A stretch of 64,000 nucleotides of DNA from Marvinbryantia formatexigens DSM 14469 (GCF_025148285.1 NZ_CP102268.1:2211001-2275000), one strand, 5' to 3'; numbered from the stretch's first letter, positions 1 to 8,155 are shown. Translations and numbers: made by a program. Notes: generated by a model not told the origin, from the letters alone.

Positions 1-1
1 C

Positions 2-1120
2 GCAAGCTACAACCTGCAGCTCCGCAACGTAGAGGGCTACTACATTCCGGAATATCCGGTTGGTGACGCAGAGGACTGCGCAGACATGATCGCAGAGTTC
101 GTTCCGATCGCACGCGCATATGTCGCAGTAAAGGATCTGAAGATCATCAGCTTTGGTCCGCGTCCGCTCAACTTCCTTGCATGTAACGCACCGATCAAGC
201 AGCTCTTCAACCTTGGCGTTGAAATCGAGGAAAACTCTGAGCTTGACCTGTTCGAAGCATTCAACAAGCACGCAGGCGACCCGCGTATCCCGGACGTTGT
301 AAAGGATATGGAAGCAGAGCTTGGCGAGGGCAACATGAAGCCGGAAGTTCTTCCGAAGCTGGCTCAGTACGAGATCACGCTGCTTGACTGGATTGAGGCA
401 CACAAGGGCTACCGGAAATATGTTGCACTGACCACAAAATGCTGGCCGGCATTCCAGACACAGTTCGGATTCGTTCCGTGCTACGTAAACAGCCGTCTGA
501 CAGGCCGCGGAATCCCGGTATCCTGCGAGGTTGATATCTACGGAACACTGTCCGAGTTCATCGGTACAGCGGTAAGCGACGACATCGTTACTCTGCTCGA
601 CATCAACAACACTGTTCCGAAGGATATGTACAAAGAATCCATCGAGGGCAAATACAACTACAAGCTGAATGATACTTTCATGGGCTTCCACTGCGGAAAT
701 ACCTGCTCCAAGAAGCTGTCCGCATGCTCCATGAAATATCAGATGATCATGGCAAGAACCCTTCCGGAGGAAGTTACCCAGGGTACGCTTGAAGGCGACA
801 TCCAGCCGGGTGAAATCACCTTCTACCGTCTGCAGAGCACCGCAGACAACAAGCTGCGCGCTTACATCGCAGAGGGCGAGATCCTTCCGGTGGCAACACG
901 CTCCTTCGGCGGCATCGGCGTATTCGCTATCCCGGAAATGGGCAGATTCTACCGTCACGTTCTGCTCCAGGGCGGTTATCCGCATCATGGTGCAGTTGCA
1001 TTCGGACATCATGGAAAAGCACTCTTTGAGGTATTCAAGCTTCTCGGCGTAGACGTAAACGAAATCGGCTACAATCAGCCGGCAGGCGTAAGATATCCGA
1101 CAGAGAATCCGTGGGGATAA
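2..1120 (+). CDS. L-fucose/L-arabinose isomerase family protein (5' end outside window)
   Basis: The reading frame is open from the first complete codon at base 2, so the N-terminus lies left of the window and about 372 C-terminal residues are seen. The text resembles the fucose/arabinose isomerase superfamily, which interconverts aldoses and ketoses with a divalent metal. Likely metal or substrate residues include EVDIYG near the middle and the His-rich GGYPHHGAV and FGHHGK segments near the C-terminus. The gene ends in a strong terminator and a xylulokinase follows 206 bp later, so a pentose-isomerase role (making the ketose that XylB phosphorylates) is a reasonable inference. The substrate cannot be decided from sequence alone: this subfamily differs from classical XylA and AraA. 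An internal Met at base 86 is not the true start because the frame continues upstream. Confidence 0.8.
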   Translation, partial: ASYNLQLRNVEGYYIPEYPVGDAEDCADMIAEFVPIARAYVAVKDLKIISFGPRPLNFLACNAPIKQLFNLGVEIEENSELDLFEAFNKHAGDPRIPDVVKDMEAELGEGNMKPEVLPKLAQYEITLLDWIEAHKGYRKYVALTTKCWPAFQTQFGFVPCYVNSRLTGRGIPVSCEVDIYGTLSEFIGTAVSDDIVTLLDINNTVPKDMYKESIEGKYNYKLNDTFMGFHCGNTCSKKLSACSMKYQMIMARTLPEEVTQGTLEGDIQPGEITFYRLQSTADNKLRAYIAEGEILPVATRSFGGIGVFAIPEMGRFYRHVLLQGGYPHHGAVAFGHHGKALFEVFKLLGVDVNEIGYNQPAGVRYPTENPWG

Positions 1121-1137
1121 AAAGCCGTGCATGAAAA

Positions 1138-1193
1138 AAACAAGAAGAGACCGGGGGAGAGCTTGCTCTCCCAACGGTCGGGTTCTTGTTTTT
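1138..1193 (+). terminator. Rho-independent terminator after the isomerase gene
   Basis: A long hairpin with AACAAGAA at its base and GGAGAGC/GCTCTCC around the loop closes with GTTCTTGTT and runs into a T-rich tail. It separates the isomerase from xylB, so xylB expression depends on read-through or its own promoter. Confidence 0.85.
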
Positions 1194-1196
1194 TGA

Positions 1197-1298
1197 ATAT
1201 AGGGCGCCAGCCCGCGAACGAGCAGACGCAAAGCGGATGCGAGTGCGCAGCACGGCGTAAGGTGCCGTGGCTCACAGCAAATATAGGGCGCCAGCCCG
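1197..1298. repeat. Pair of 18-bp direct repeats upstream of xylB
   Basis: The sequence ATATAGGGCGCCAGCCCG occurs at 1197-1214 and again at 1281-1298, 84 bp apart, just before the xylB ribosome binding site. Each copy contains the self-complementary core GGCGCC. Between them lies a small hairpin, CACGGC/GCCGTG. Function unknown; an operator pair or a duplicated spacer are both possible. Confidence 0.6.
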
Positions 1299-1326
1299 GC
1301 ATGAATAGGTTTTAAGGAGGAAAAAC

Positions 1327-2799
1327 ATGTTATACATTGGCGTTGACCTTGGCACATCCGCAGTGAAGCTTCTTCTGATGGATGGCGAGGGTAAGATTCA
1401 CAATATTGTTTCAAAGGAATACCCGCTGTATTTCCCGCATCCGGGCTGGTCGGAGCAGAAGCCGGAGGACTGGTGGAGCGGCGTTATGGAAGGCTTAAAG
1501 GAGCTGACCGCAGACTGCGACAAGAGCCAGATTGCGGGCATCAGCTTCGGCGGACAGATGCATGGTCTGGTTGCGCTGGATGAAAACGACGACGTAATCC
1601 GTCCTGCAATCCTCTGGAACGACGGACGTACCCAGAAGCAGACCGATTATCTGAATAATGTAATCGGAAAGGACAAGCTGTCCGAGTACACGGCGAACAT
1701 TGCATTTGCAGGATTTACGGCGCCCAAAATTCTCTGGATGAAGGAAGAGGAGCCGGAAAACTTTGCAAAAATCAAAATGATTATGCTGCCGAAGGACTAC
1801 ATCGCATTTAAGCTGTCCGGCGTTTACTGCACGGACGTATCCGATGCTTCCGGTATGCTGATTTTCGATGTAAAGAATAAATGCTGGTCGAAGGAAATGC
1901 TGGAAATCTGCGGCATTACCGAGGCACAGGTGCCGAAGATTTTTGAGAGCTATGAGGCGGTAGGTGACATCCTTCCGGAAATCGCGGACGAGCTTGGCTT
2001 CCCGAAAAATGTAAAAATCGTAGCGGGCGCGGGCGACAACGCGGCGGCGGCAGTCGGAACCGGAACCGTTGGCGACGGTATGTGCAACATATCCCTTGGC
2101 ACCAGCGGAACCATTTTTGTTTCCAGCAAGAGCTTTGGTGTGGATGAAAACAACGCGCTGCACTCTTTTGCACATGCGGACGGACATTACCATCTGATGG
2201 GCTGCATGCTTTCCGCAGCATCCTGCAATAAGTGGTGGATGGATGAAATCATCGGTACAAAGGATTATGCGGCGGAGCAGGCAAAGATTGAAAAGCTTGG
2301 CGAAAATCACGTATTCTTCCTGCCGTATCTGATGGGTGAGCGTTCCCCGCACAACAACCCGAATGCGAGAGGAACCTTCATCGGCATGACGATGGACACT
2401 ACCCGCGCAGATATGACGCAGGCAGTTCTGGAGGGCGTAGCCTTCGCAATCCGTGATTCTTTCGAGGTGGCAAAGTCACTCGGCATTAAGATCGAGCGCA
2501 CCAAAATCTGCGGCGGCGGCGCAAAGAGCCCGCTCTGGAAAAAGATTATCGCAAACGTGCTCGGCATCAAGGTAGATGTGATCGAGAGCGAAGAGGGACC
2601 GGGATACGGCGGAGCCATGCTGGCGGCAGTGGCATGCGGCGAATTTGCATCCGTTGAGGAAGCGGCTGCAAAGCTTGTAAAGGTAGTGGATACTGTAGAG
2701 CCGGATGCGGAGCTGGTAGAAAAATACAACGACCGCTACGCGAAATTCGCAAAGATCTACCCGACAGTCAAAGAGCTGTTTGATACCGTAACAATTTAA
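1327..2799 (+). CDS. xylB: Xylulokinase (FGGY family carbohydrate kinase)
   Basis: Predicted cytosolic kinase of 490 residues, the usual XylB length, transferring phosphate from ATP to D-xylulose to give xylulose-5-phosphate for the pentose phosphate pathway. The N-terminal FGGY signature IGVDLGTSAVKLLLMD covers residues 4-19. QMHGLV (about residue 78) is the substrate-loop motif typical of xylulokinases. Later motifs are GAGDNAAAAVGTG near 235, GTSGTIF, and the C-terminal CGGGAKSPLW nucleotide-binding segment. The start is fixed by AAGGAGG eight bases upstream. It follows an isomerase-family gene, which fits a pentose pathway. Sugar kinases of this family also include L-ribulokinase-like and fuculokinase-like members, so the substrate is probable rather than proven. 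Confidence 0.93.
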   Translation: MLYIGVDLGTSAVKLLLMDGEGKIHNIVSKEYPLYFPHPGWSEQKPEDWWSGVMEGLKELTADCDKSQIAGISFGGQMHGLVALDENDDVIRPAILWNDGRTQKQTDYLNNVIGKDKLSEYTANIAFAGFTAPKILWMKEEEPENFAKIKMIMLPKDYIAFKLSGVYCTDVSDASGMLIFDVKNKCWSKEMLEICGITEAQVPKIFESYEAVGDILPEIADELGFPKNVKIVAGAGDNAAAAVGTGTVGDGMCNISLGTSGTIFVSSKSFGVDENNALHSFAHADGHYHLMGCMLSAASCNKWWMDEIIGTKDYAAEQAKIEKLGENHVFFLPYLMGERSPHNNPNARGTFIGMTMDTTRADMTQAVLEGVAFAIRDSFEVAKSLGIKIERTKICGGGAKSPLWKKIIANVLGIKVDVIESEEGPGYGGAMLAAVACGEFASVEEAAAKLVKVVDTVEPDAELVEKYNDRYAKFAKIYPTVKELFDTVTI

Positions 2800-2809
2800 A
2801 AAGAAACAT

Positions 2810-2835
2810 CCGCCCGGCGCACAAAAGCCGGGCGG
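2810..2835 (+). terminator. GC hairpin after xylB
   Basis: CCGCCCGGC and GCCGGGCGG form a perfect 9-bp stem with an 8-base A-rich loop just past the xylB stop. There is no T-run directly after it, so it may be an RNA-stabilising hairpin or a weak terminator. Confidence 0.5.
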
Positions 2836-2921
2836 CGGAAAGAACACCGGGAGTGTCTGCAGAACAGGCATTTCCGGTACAAATGAAATTTATGCATTCC
2901 TTGCCGCCGGGTAAGGATTTA

Positions 2922-2980
2922 AGCGTCAGTCTTTCTATCGTTAGGCCATTGAAGATAGAAAGCGCTGGCGCTATTTTTTT
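2922..2980 (+). promoter_or_regulatory. Terminator-like attenuator in the MATE leader
   Basis: CTTTCTATC (2931-2939) pairs with GATAGAAAG (2954-2962) and the stem is extended by the flanking AGCGTCAG and GCTGGCGCT. Seven T residues follow and the ribosome binding site begins only a few bases later. A terminator placed directly before a start codon suggests transcription attenuation of the MATE gene rather than simple end-of-operon termination. Upstream, ATTCCTT/AAGGAT forms another small hairpin that could be part of a sensing element. The ligand is unknown. Confidence 0.55.
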
Positions 2981-2998
2981 GTTAAGGAGGTCAGATGT

Positions 2999-4318
2999 AT
3001 GGAAAGAACGTCTTGCGGCGGAGAATTTTTCCGCTATACGTTTTTAAGTGTTTTAGGAACGCTGGGAGTGTCCTGTTATATTTTAGCAGACACATTCTTT
3101 GTTTCGAAAGGGCTTGGGACAAGCGGGCTGGCGGCACTGAATCTTGCGATTCCGGTCTACAATTTTATTCATGGCACAGGTCTGATGACCGGTATGGGAG
3201 GCGCAACAAAATTTTCTGTCTGCAAAGGACAAAATAATCAGAAACTGGTAGATAAAATTTATACAAACACGATATATCTGGGTGTTTTATTTTCAATCGC
3301 GTATATGATTCCCGGATTTTTCTGTTCAGAACAACTGGCATTGATTCTGGGCGCGGATGCGGCGGTATTGGAAATGACGGTTACTTACCTGCGGTGGCTG
3401 TTACTTTTCTCTCCGGCTTTTATTTTAAATGATATACTGCTCTGCTTTGTACGGAATGACGGAAGCCCGCAGCTTGCCATGTGCGCAATGGTTATCGGAA
3501 GCTTTTCTAATGTGATACTGGACTATATTTTTATATTTCCCCTGCGTATGGGGATTTTCGGAGCAATTCTGGCAACAGGAATATCTCCGGTTATCAGCAT
3601 TCTGATGATGCTGCCGCATTGGAGGAGGCATAAAAATACGTTCCATTTTGTGAAAACAGGATTTCATATGGAAATTGTAAAATGGGATTTATCACTGGGC
3701 TTTCCTTCTTTGATTGCGCAGATTTCTTCCGGAATCGTTATGATTACTTTTAACGTGATTATTTTAAAACTGGCAGGAAATACCGGCGTTGCCGCTTATG
3801 GAATTATTGCAAACATTTCTCTTGTCGTTATTGCAATATATACGGGAGTTGCACAGGGGGCGCAGCCGCTTATCAGCCGCTTTTACGGAGAGGGAAACCG
3901 GAAGCAGATTAAATCGGTGCTGCGCTATGCAAATCTTACCGTATTTGCGCTGTCGGCTGTTTTGTATGCAGTGATTTTTATTTTTGCGGCGCCGATTACA
4001 ACTGTTTTTAACAGTGAATGTAATGCGGAGCTTCAGAAGATTGCTGTTACCGGATTGCGGCTATATTTTATATCAGCACCGTTCGCAGGCTATAATATTA
4101 TTCTTGCAACTTTTTTTACTTCCATAGAACAGGCTCTTCCGGCGCATATCCTGTCTGTGCTTCGAGGAATTGTTCTGGTGATTCCGACGGCATTTTTACT
4201 GTCTTTTCTGTGGGGAATGACGGGGGTATGGGTTACGTATCCGGTAACGGAAGCGCTTGCGGCGCTGGCAGGATTTACAATATATAAACAATCAGCAAAG
4301 AAAGGAAAAAACATATGA
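2999..4318 (+). CDS. MATE family efflux transporter
   Basis: A 439-residue membrane protein of the multi antimicrobial extrusion family, which exports cationic drugs or metabolites using H+ or Na+ gradients. The sequence alternates about twelve hydrophobic stretches with short loops, the expected topology. Family features include FVSKGLGTSGLAALNLAIPV in helix 1-2, FVRNDGSPQLAM near residue 145, the pattern that marks the end of helix 4 in DinF/NorM-type members, and a repeat of it, VAQGAQPLISRFYGEG, in the second half. AAGGAGG at 2984-2990 sets the start at 2999; an ATG at 2995 is in another frame. It overlaps the next gene by four bases (ATGA), so the two are translationally coupled. The leader carries an attenuator-like hairpin. 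Confidence 0.9.
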   Translation: MERTSCGGEFFRYTFLSVLGTLGVSCYILADTFFVSKGLGTSGLAALNLAIPVYNFIHGTGLMTGMGGATKFSVCKGQNNQKLVDKIYTNTIYLGVLFSIAYMIPGFFCSEQLALILGADAAVLEMTVTYLRWLLLFSPAFILNDILLCFVRNDGSPQLAMCAMVIGSFSNVILDYIFIFPLRMGIFGAILATGISPVISILMMLPHWRRHKNTFHFVKTGFHMEIVKWDLSLGFPSLIAQISSGIVMITFNVIILKLAGNTGVAAYGIIANISLVVIAIYTGVAQGAQPLISRFYGEGNRKQIKSVLRYANLTVFALSAVLYAVIFIFAAPITTVFNSECNAELQKIAVTGLRLYFISAPFAGYNIILATFFTSIEQALPAHILSVLRGIVLVIPTAFLLSFLWGMTGVWVTYPVTEALAALAGFTIYKQSAKKGKNI

Positions 4319-4890
4319 AAATTGAAGAGAGAAGCGCGCTGCTGGTCATTGACATTCAGCAGGAAGATTTTATGGAAATGAATGAATCGAATATGGATGA
4401 TCCCCGATGGGAATGCATCCGGAACGCAAAAAGAGTACTGGATGTTTTCCGGGCGAGAAAGCTGCCGGTTATCCAGATTAAAGAGGTGCACAGACCGGAT
4501 ATGGTAGATTTCGGGCGGGAGCTGGACGGCTCGGAGGGGATTCACTGCATGGAAAATTCCCCTTATACAGATTACGCAAAACTCACATATCCGGTTGAAG
4601 GAGAATATCTGATTTCCAAACGCAGATACAGCGCATTTTTTGGAACAGACCTGGAAATTTTGCTGAAAGGGCTTCATGTGGATACGCTGTATCTGATTGG
4701 CGGTTTTACAGATGTATGTGTTCATTATACGGCGGTGGACGCACATCAGAATGACTATCACATCCGGGTGGTGAAGGACGCTGTTGCGGGTTCCAGCCGG
4801 GAAGCACATGAGTATGCTTTAAAGGCGATCCAGTATTTACAGAGAGACGCGCTGATTACAACGGCAGATGTAGAAGCGGCAGATTCATAA
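4315..4890 (+). CDS. Isochorismatase-family cysteine hydrolase
   Basis: A 191-residue soluble alpha/beta hydrolase of the isochorismatase/nicotinamidase superfamily. The catalytic triad is visible: Asp in LLVIDIQQEDF (about residue 13), Lys in ISKRRYSAFFGTDL (about 103), and the nucleophilic Cys in GGFTDVCVHYTAVDA (about 139). Members hydrolyse amides or vinyl ethers such as nicotinamide, isochorismate or N-carbamoyl compounds; the sequence does not identify which. Its start codon overlaps the MATE stop, so transporter and hydrolase are co-made and may act on the same small molecule (inference). A hairpin terminator follows. Confidence 0.88.
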   Translation: MKIEERSALLVIDIQQEDFMEMNESNMDDPRWECIRNAKRVLDVFRARKLPVIQIKEVHRPDMVDFGRELDGSEGIHCMENSPYTDYAKLTYPVEGEYLISKRRYSAFFGTDLEILLKGLHVDTLYLIGGFTDVCVHYTAVDAHQNDYHIRVVKDAVAGSSREAHEYALKAIQYLQRDALITTADVEAADS

Positions 4891-4892
4891 AT

Positions 4893-4936
4893 CAGAGGGC
4901 AGTCTGTGTGATTTCCTGCACAGACGCTCTTTTTTT
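4893..4936 (+). terminator. Rho-independent terminator
   Basis: GTCTGTG and CACAGAC form the inner stem with AGAG/CTCT at the base, followed by a run of T residues. It ends the MATE-hydrolase operon. Confidence 0.85.
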
Positions 4937-5028
4937 GTGCTCTTTAAATTGCGTATCCGACACGAACACACCTCATATCCCATCTTTGCTCTTCGCAATT
5001 TTTTCTGAAATAATCAGGTTTTATAATC

Positions 5029-5072
5029 GTTAAGAATCTGTTTAGGAACTGTTAAGGTCGCGGATTGATAAT
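5029..5072 (+). promoter_or_regulatory. Site A: triple 11-bp-spaced GTTNAG repeats plus -10 box
   Basis: GTTAAG at 5029, GTTTAG at 5040 and GTTAAG at 5051 are spaced exactly 11 bp apart, one helical turn. A -10-like GATAAT sits at 5067-5072, ten bases after the third repeat. The same geometry occurs at 6595-6638 and 9684-9727. Direct repeats at this spacing are typical of OmpR/PhoB-type response regulators, and such a regulator is encoded at 9773. This site would drive the lipoprotein gene at 5134. Confidence 0.75.
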
Positions 5073-5133
5073 GTGAATCAGCAAAGGCAAAGAAGCCATT
5101 GCAAATAAGCAAAAGAAAGGATGAATAAAGAAT

Positions 5134-5520
5134 ATGAACAGAACCAAGGAACTTTTAAAAAAGGGTACGCTGGTCTGCATGGCAGGTGTTTTGGCACTCT
5201 CTGTTGCAGCCTGTGGCAGCAGCAAGACAAAGAGCACTGATAAAACGGGAACAAAAACGGAGACATCGGCAGGCAGCAGCGGTGTAAAAAAGAGTGCTTC
5301 CGGCAGCGGAACAACATCACAAAAGAGCACTGAGAAGCAGACTGAAAGGAAAACAGAAAAGCAGACGGAAAAACAGACAGAAAAGAAAACGGAGAAGGCA
5401 ACGGAAAAAAGTACAGAAAAGCCGACTGAGAAAAAGTCGGACAGTTCCGGACAGCAGAACTCCAAAAAGTCGTCTGATACGTCGGATTCTGAAAAAGAAA
5501 CACAAAAAAATATCACCTGA
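5134..5520 (+). CDS. Small Lys/Thr/Glu-rich lipoprotein with TEK repeats
   Basis: A 128-residue predicted lipoprotein. Residues 1-27 form a signal peptide ending in the lipobox LSVAAC, so Cys27 would be lipidated and the rest exposed outside the membrane. The remainder is low complexity, Ser/Thr/Lys rich, with about ten four-residue TEK repeats (KTEK, QTEK, ATEK, STEK, PTEK) around residues 66-100. No enzymatic domain is visible. The composition suggests a disordered, positively charged wall-spanning tether. It lies in the first position of a cluster with a second Thr/Lys-rich secreted protein and an HtrA protease, and its promoter carries the same triple repeat as theirs. An AGAAAGGATG-type ribosome binding site precedes the start. 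Confidence 0.75.
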   Translation: MNRTKELLKKGTLVCMAGVLALSVAACGSSKTKSTDKTGTKTETSAGSSGVKKSASGSGTTSQKSTEKQTERKTEKQTEKQTEKKTEKATEKSTEKPTEKKSDSSGQQNSKKSSDTSDSEKETQKNIT

Positions 5521-5573
5521 AATAATTCTGGCAGTAACAAACAAAAATTATGGAAAAGAAAGGAATGGTTAAT

Positions 5574-6389
5574 ATGATGAACAAAAAATTTATGGCACTT
5601 ATGTTAGGAACAGCAATGACATTATCTTCCGCAAGCGGATTGATGGTAAGCGCAAATACGACGCAGATGGCGGCGCAGAAGACAGCCCAGAAAACAGCCG
5701 GAAAGACGACTGAGAAGACAACTGAGAAGACAACGGAGAAGGAGGCTTCGGGCGATACCCAGAATAAGACGTCCGGTACAGAGAACAAAGCTGCCGATAC
5801 GAAAAAAGAAAATGATGTGATGTGGGGGCGCGTTACAAACGTTGACAAAGAGAGCATTGAAATCGCGGTAGGAACTTTGGAAGATGAGAAGGAAGCCGGT
5901 TCAGACGGGCAGGTCATGAAGCTTACCGGCAAAAATGAAACCATCACGGTTGACAGCAATATGAAACTCCAGAGAGAGAAAACGGAAGAGAAGAAAGCTT
6001 CCGAAGGCAGCGCCGCAAAGTCAGAAGAAAAGACAGCTTCTGATAAGAAAACAGAAACAAAGACCAGCGACACCAAGACCAGCGGCACAAAAACCAGCGA
6101 TACCAAAACAGATGCTTCTAAAACAGATGCTTCCAAAGCAGACGCCTCCAAAACAAATACCTCCGTGCCGGAGCTGGAGACAATTAAGCTGGCAGACATT
6201 AAGGTAGGTGATGTGGTTAAGATAACCTGTGATGCTGATAAAAAGCCGGTGGAAATTACAGTTGTTTCATCTGTAAAAGTTGAAGAAGCAAAAGATTCGG
6301 ATTCCGCGAAGAAAGAGACGACGATGGAAGCCGGAAAAGATACCGGCAGCGCCGGCAAAAGTACAGGCAGTAAGAAAACCAACGGCTAA
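5574..6389 (+). CDS. Secreted Thr/Lys-rich protein with a split beta-rich domain
   Basis: The start is put at 5574, nine bases after AGAAAGGA, rather than at the in-frame ATG at 5550; this gives about 271 residues. A signal peptide ends near VSANTTQ. A KTTEK-repeat linker follows, then a segment starting VMWGRVTNVDKESIEIAVG with ETITVDSNMKL. A long low-complexity insert of KTSDTKT and DASK repeats comes next, and then ADIKVGDVVKITCDADKKP and VEITVVSS. The two ordered parts together look like a small beta-barrel domain of the kind seen in DUF5666-like proteins, interrupted by the linker (inference). It lies 53 bp after the lipoprotein gene with no terminator between, so both are probably one transcript from site A. 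Confidence 0.7.
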   Translation: MMNKKFMALMLGTAMTLSSASGLMVSANTTQMAAQKTAQKTAGKTTEKTTEKTTEKEASGDTQNKTSGTENKAADTKKENDVMWGRVTNVDKESIEIAVGTLEDEKEAGSDGQVMKLTGKNETITVDSNMKLQREKTEEKKASEGSAAKSEEKTASDKKTETKTSDTKTSGTKTSDTKTDASKTDASKADASKTNTSVPELETIKLADIKVGDVVKITCDADKKPVEITVVSSVKVEEAKDSDSAKKETTMEAGKDTGSAGKSTGSKKTNG

Positions 6390-6455
6390 AAAGCAAAACA
6401 GATGGTAAACAGTGTACAGTAAAACTTTTTCATAGAAATCCTCTTTTATTATAAC

Positions 6456-6509
6456 AGAGAGCGTCACTATTGTGGAATCCTTGTTCTGCAGAAAGCGGCG
6501 CTCTCTTTT
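6456..6509 (+). terminator. Hairpin terminator after the secreted-protein gene
   Basis: AGAGAGCG (6456-6463) and CGCTCTCT (6499-6506) form an 8-bp perfect stem with a long loop, followed by TTTT. It lies in the 309-bp gap before htrA, which otherwise holds only the site B promoter. Confidence 0.6.
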
Positions 6510-6594
6510 GCGGTTGTTAAGCAGTATCCGCGATGGGAAAGAGGCACATCGCAATCCGGCAGATATACTGCGAAGCGGATAGAACAGAAGAATT

Positions 6595-6638
6595 GTTCAG
6601 AATTCATTCAGAATCTGTTAAGGTTTGGAACTCATACT
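6595..6638 (+). promoter_or_regulatory. Site B: triple repeat plus -10 box before htrA
   Basis: GTTCAG at 6595, ATTCAG at 6606 and GTTAAG at 6617 keep the 11-bp spacing of sites A and C. A -10-like CATACT lies at 6633-6638, again ten bases after the third repeat. This is the probable activated promoter of the HtrA gene at 6699. Confidence 0.72.
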
Positions 6639-6698
6639 TAAAGCAACAGGAGGATAAATCCTAAAAAAATAAATATAAAACGCAGGAGGTCATTTATA

Positions 6699-7943
6699 AT
6701 GCAGAAGAAAAAATTTGAACTTATGACGATAAGACAGAACAGAATGAACAAAAAGCGGCTTGGATATAGATTGCTCTTAACAGGCGGTATCGTTACCGGA
6801 ATGCTGGGTTCCATGTACATGAATCATGGACAGACTGTGAATGCGGCATCTTCCCAGACCGGGACCGTGAAAGAGGTTCAGCTATTAAGTAAGAAGGACA
6901 GCGGGGGCACAGAAAATAAAGGAAGCCTGGATGTATCTGATATTGTGAAAGCAACCATGCCATCCGTGGTATCCATTACTACCAAAACCGTGCAGGAAGT
7001 ACAGGATTACTTTGGAATGTATTCGTTTGGAGGCAGTTCTACACTGCAGCAGGAAGTGGAAGGCAGCGGTTCCGGTATCATTATCGGACAAAGCGGAGAG
7101 GAGCTTCTGATGGTAACGAATAATCATGTAGTCGAAAATGCGGATACCGTGACGATTACTTTTGCGGATGACAAGTCGTATGAAGCGCAGGTGAAAGGAA
7201 CGGATTCAGACAGTGACCTGGCGGTTGTTTCTGTGAAGCTGGATGATATATCGGATGATACAAAAAAACAGATTTCTGTTGCCACTGTCGGGGATTCAGA
7301 TGAAATAGAAGTGGGCGAGCAGGTTCTGGCAATCGGGAATGCTCTTGGTTACGGACAGTCTGTAACAACCGGAATCGTAAGCGCGAAGAACCGTACGTTG
7401 TCAAAAAGCAACAGCACAGAAGATACGGATGACGGGAACGTAAAGCTGATTCAGACAGATGCCGCCATTAATCCGGGAAACAGCGGCGGACCGCTTCTGA
7501 ACATGGATGGCGAGGTCATTGGTATCAATTCTGTAAAAATGGCATCTTCCGGAATTGAGGGAATGGGATATGCAATCGCCATTTCTGATGTGAAAGATAG
7601 GCTGACGGGGCTTATGAACGAGACAACCAGAGAGAAGGTAGATACGAAGGAGCAGGGAACACTTGGCATCAGGGGAGAAACCGTTTCTAATGATGCGATT
7701 CAGATGTACGGCATACCGGAAGGCGTGTTCGTGTCAGAGGTTACGGATGGCGCTGCCGCGGAAAACGGCGGCATTCAGAAGAACGATATTATTACAGAAT
7801 TTGACGGAAAAAAGATAAAGTCTATCCGCGACCTGAAAAATGTGCTGGAATATTATAAAACCGGGGAAAGTGTTGACATCACATTGAAAAGGTTTGGCGC
7901 TGGAGAATACAGTGAAGTGAATGTCACGGTGACACTGGATTAA
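6699..7943 (+). CDS. htrA: HtrA/DegP-type trypsin-like serine protease with PDZ domain
   Basis: A 414-residue membrane-anchored quality-control protease. One N-terminal membrane segment (residues about 25-45) precedes an extracytoplasmic S1C protease domain. The catalytic triad is His in TNNHVVENADTV, Asp in SDSDLAVVSV and Ser in NPGNSGGPLLN. A C-terminal PDZ domain contains GVFVSEVTDGAAAENGGIQKNDIITEFDG. Such enzymes degrade misfolded or processed exported proteins and are usual outputs of envelope-stress two-component systems. The start follows GGAGG with good spacing. Its promoter has the triple repeat shared with the lipoprotein gene and with the two-component operon at 9773, so regulation by that system is likely. 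The neighbouring Lys-rich secreted proteins could be substrates or partners (speculative). Confidence 0.93.
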   Translation: MQKKKFELMTIRQNRMNKKRLGYRLLLTGGIVTGMLGSMYMNHGQTVNAASSQTGTVKEVQLLSKKDSGGTENKGSLDVSDIVKATMPSVVSITTKTVQEVQDYFGMYSFGGSSTLQQEVEGSGSGIIIGQSGEELLMVTNNHVVENADTVTITFADDKSYEAQVKGTDSDSDLAVVSVKLDDISDDTKKQISVATVGDSDEIEVGEQVLAIGNALGYGQSVTTGIVSAKNRTLSKSNSTEDTDDGNVKLIQTDAAINPGNSGGPLLNMDGEVIGINSVKMASSGIEGMGYAIAISDVKDRLTGLMNETTREKVDTKEQGTLGIRGETVSNDAIQMYGIPEGVFVSEVTDGAAAENGGIQKNDIITEFDGKKIKSIRDLKNVLEYYKTGESVDITLKRFGAGEYSEVNVTVTLD

Positions 7944-7983
7944 AGACGCCAGGGGAATGACAGGAATTTTCTTAAAATAATTC

Positions 7984-8110
7984 TTGACATCTGAATTGTA
8001 TTTTGTATAATAAAGGTGCTTGCTCGGAGGGCAAATCATTCACGGGAAATGATGAGCTGGATAAGGCAACAGACTGAAATGTCTGTGGTTTTTATCCGGC
8101 TCTTTTTTGT
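7984..8110 (+). promoter_or_regulatory. Sigma-A promoter and riboswitch-like terminator leader of a MATE gene
   Basis: TTGACA (7984-7989) and TATAAT (8006-8011) with a 16-bp spacer make a near-perfect promoter. The transcript then has two small hairpins: TTGC/GCAA around a CGGAGG loop (8020-8034) and ATCATT/AATGAT around a CACGGGA loop (8035-8053). A strong terminator follows, GAGCTGGATAA (8054-8064) with TTATCCGGCTC (8092-8102) and a T-run. Two compact hairpins followed by a terminator before a clostridial MATE gene is the arrangement of guanidine-IV (mepA motif) riboswitches; the match is by architecture and context only. Confidence 0.5.
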
Positions 8111-8155
8111 TGCCATGCATCGGAAGCGAAATATGTTGTAAAGGAGATGGAAAGT

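Noticed and set aside
1495-2352. Long minus-strand ORF inside xylB
   Set aside because: It is opposite a full-length kinase with conserved motifs, has no recognisable domain, and its composition is that of a shadow frame.
5340-5430. TEK repeats as a coiled coil or metal-binding domain
   Set aside because: The four-residue period and Thr/Lys composition do not fit heptads, and there are no His or Cys residues.
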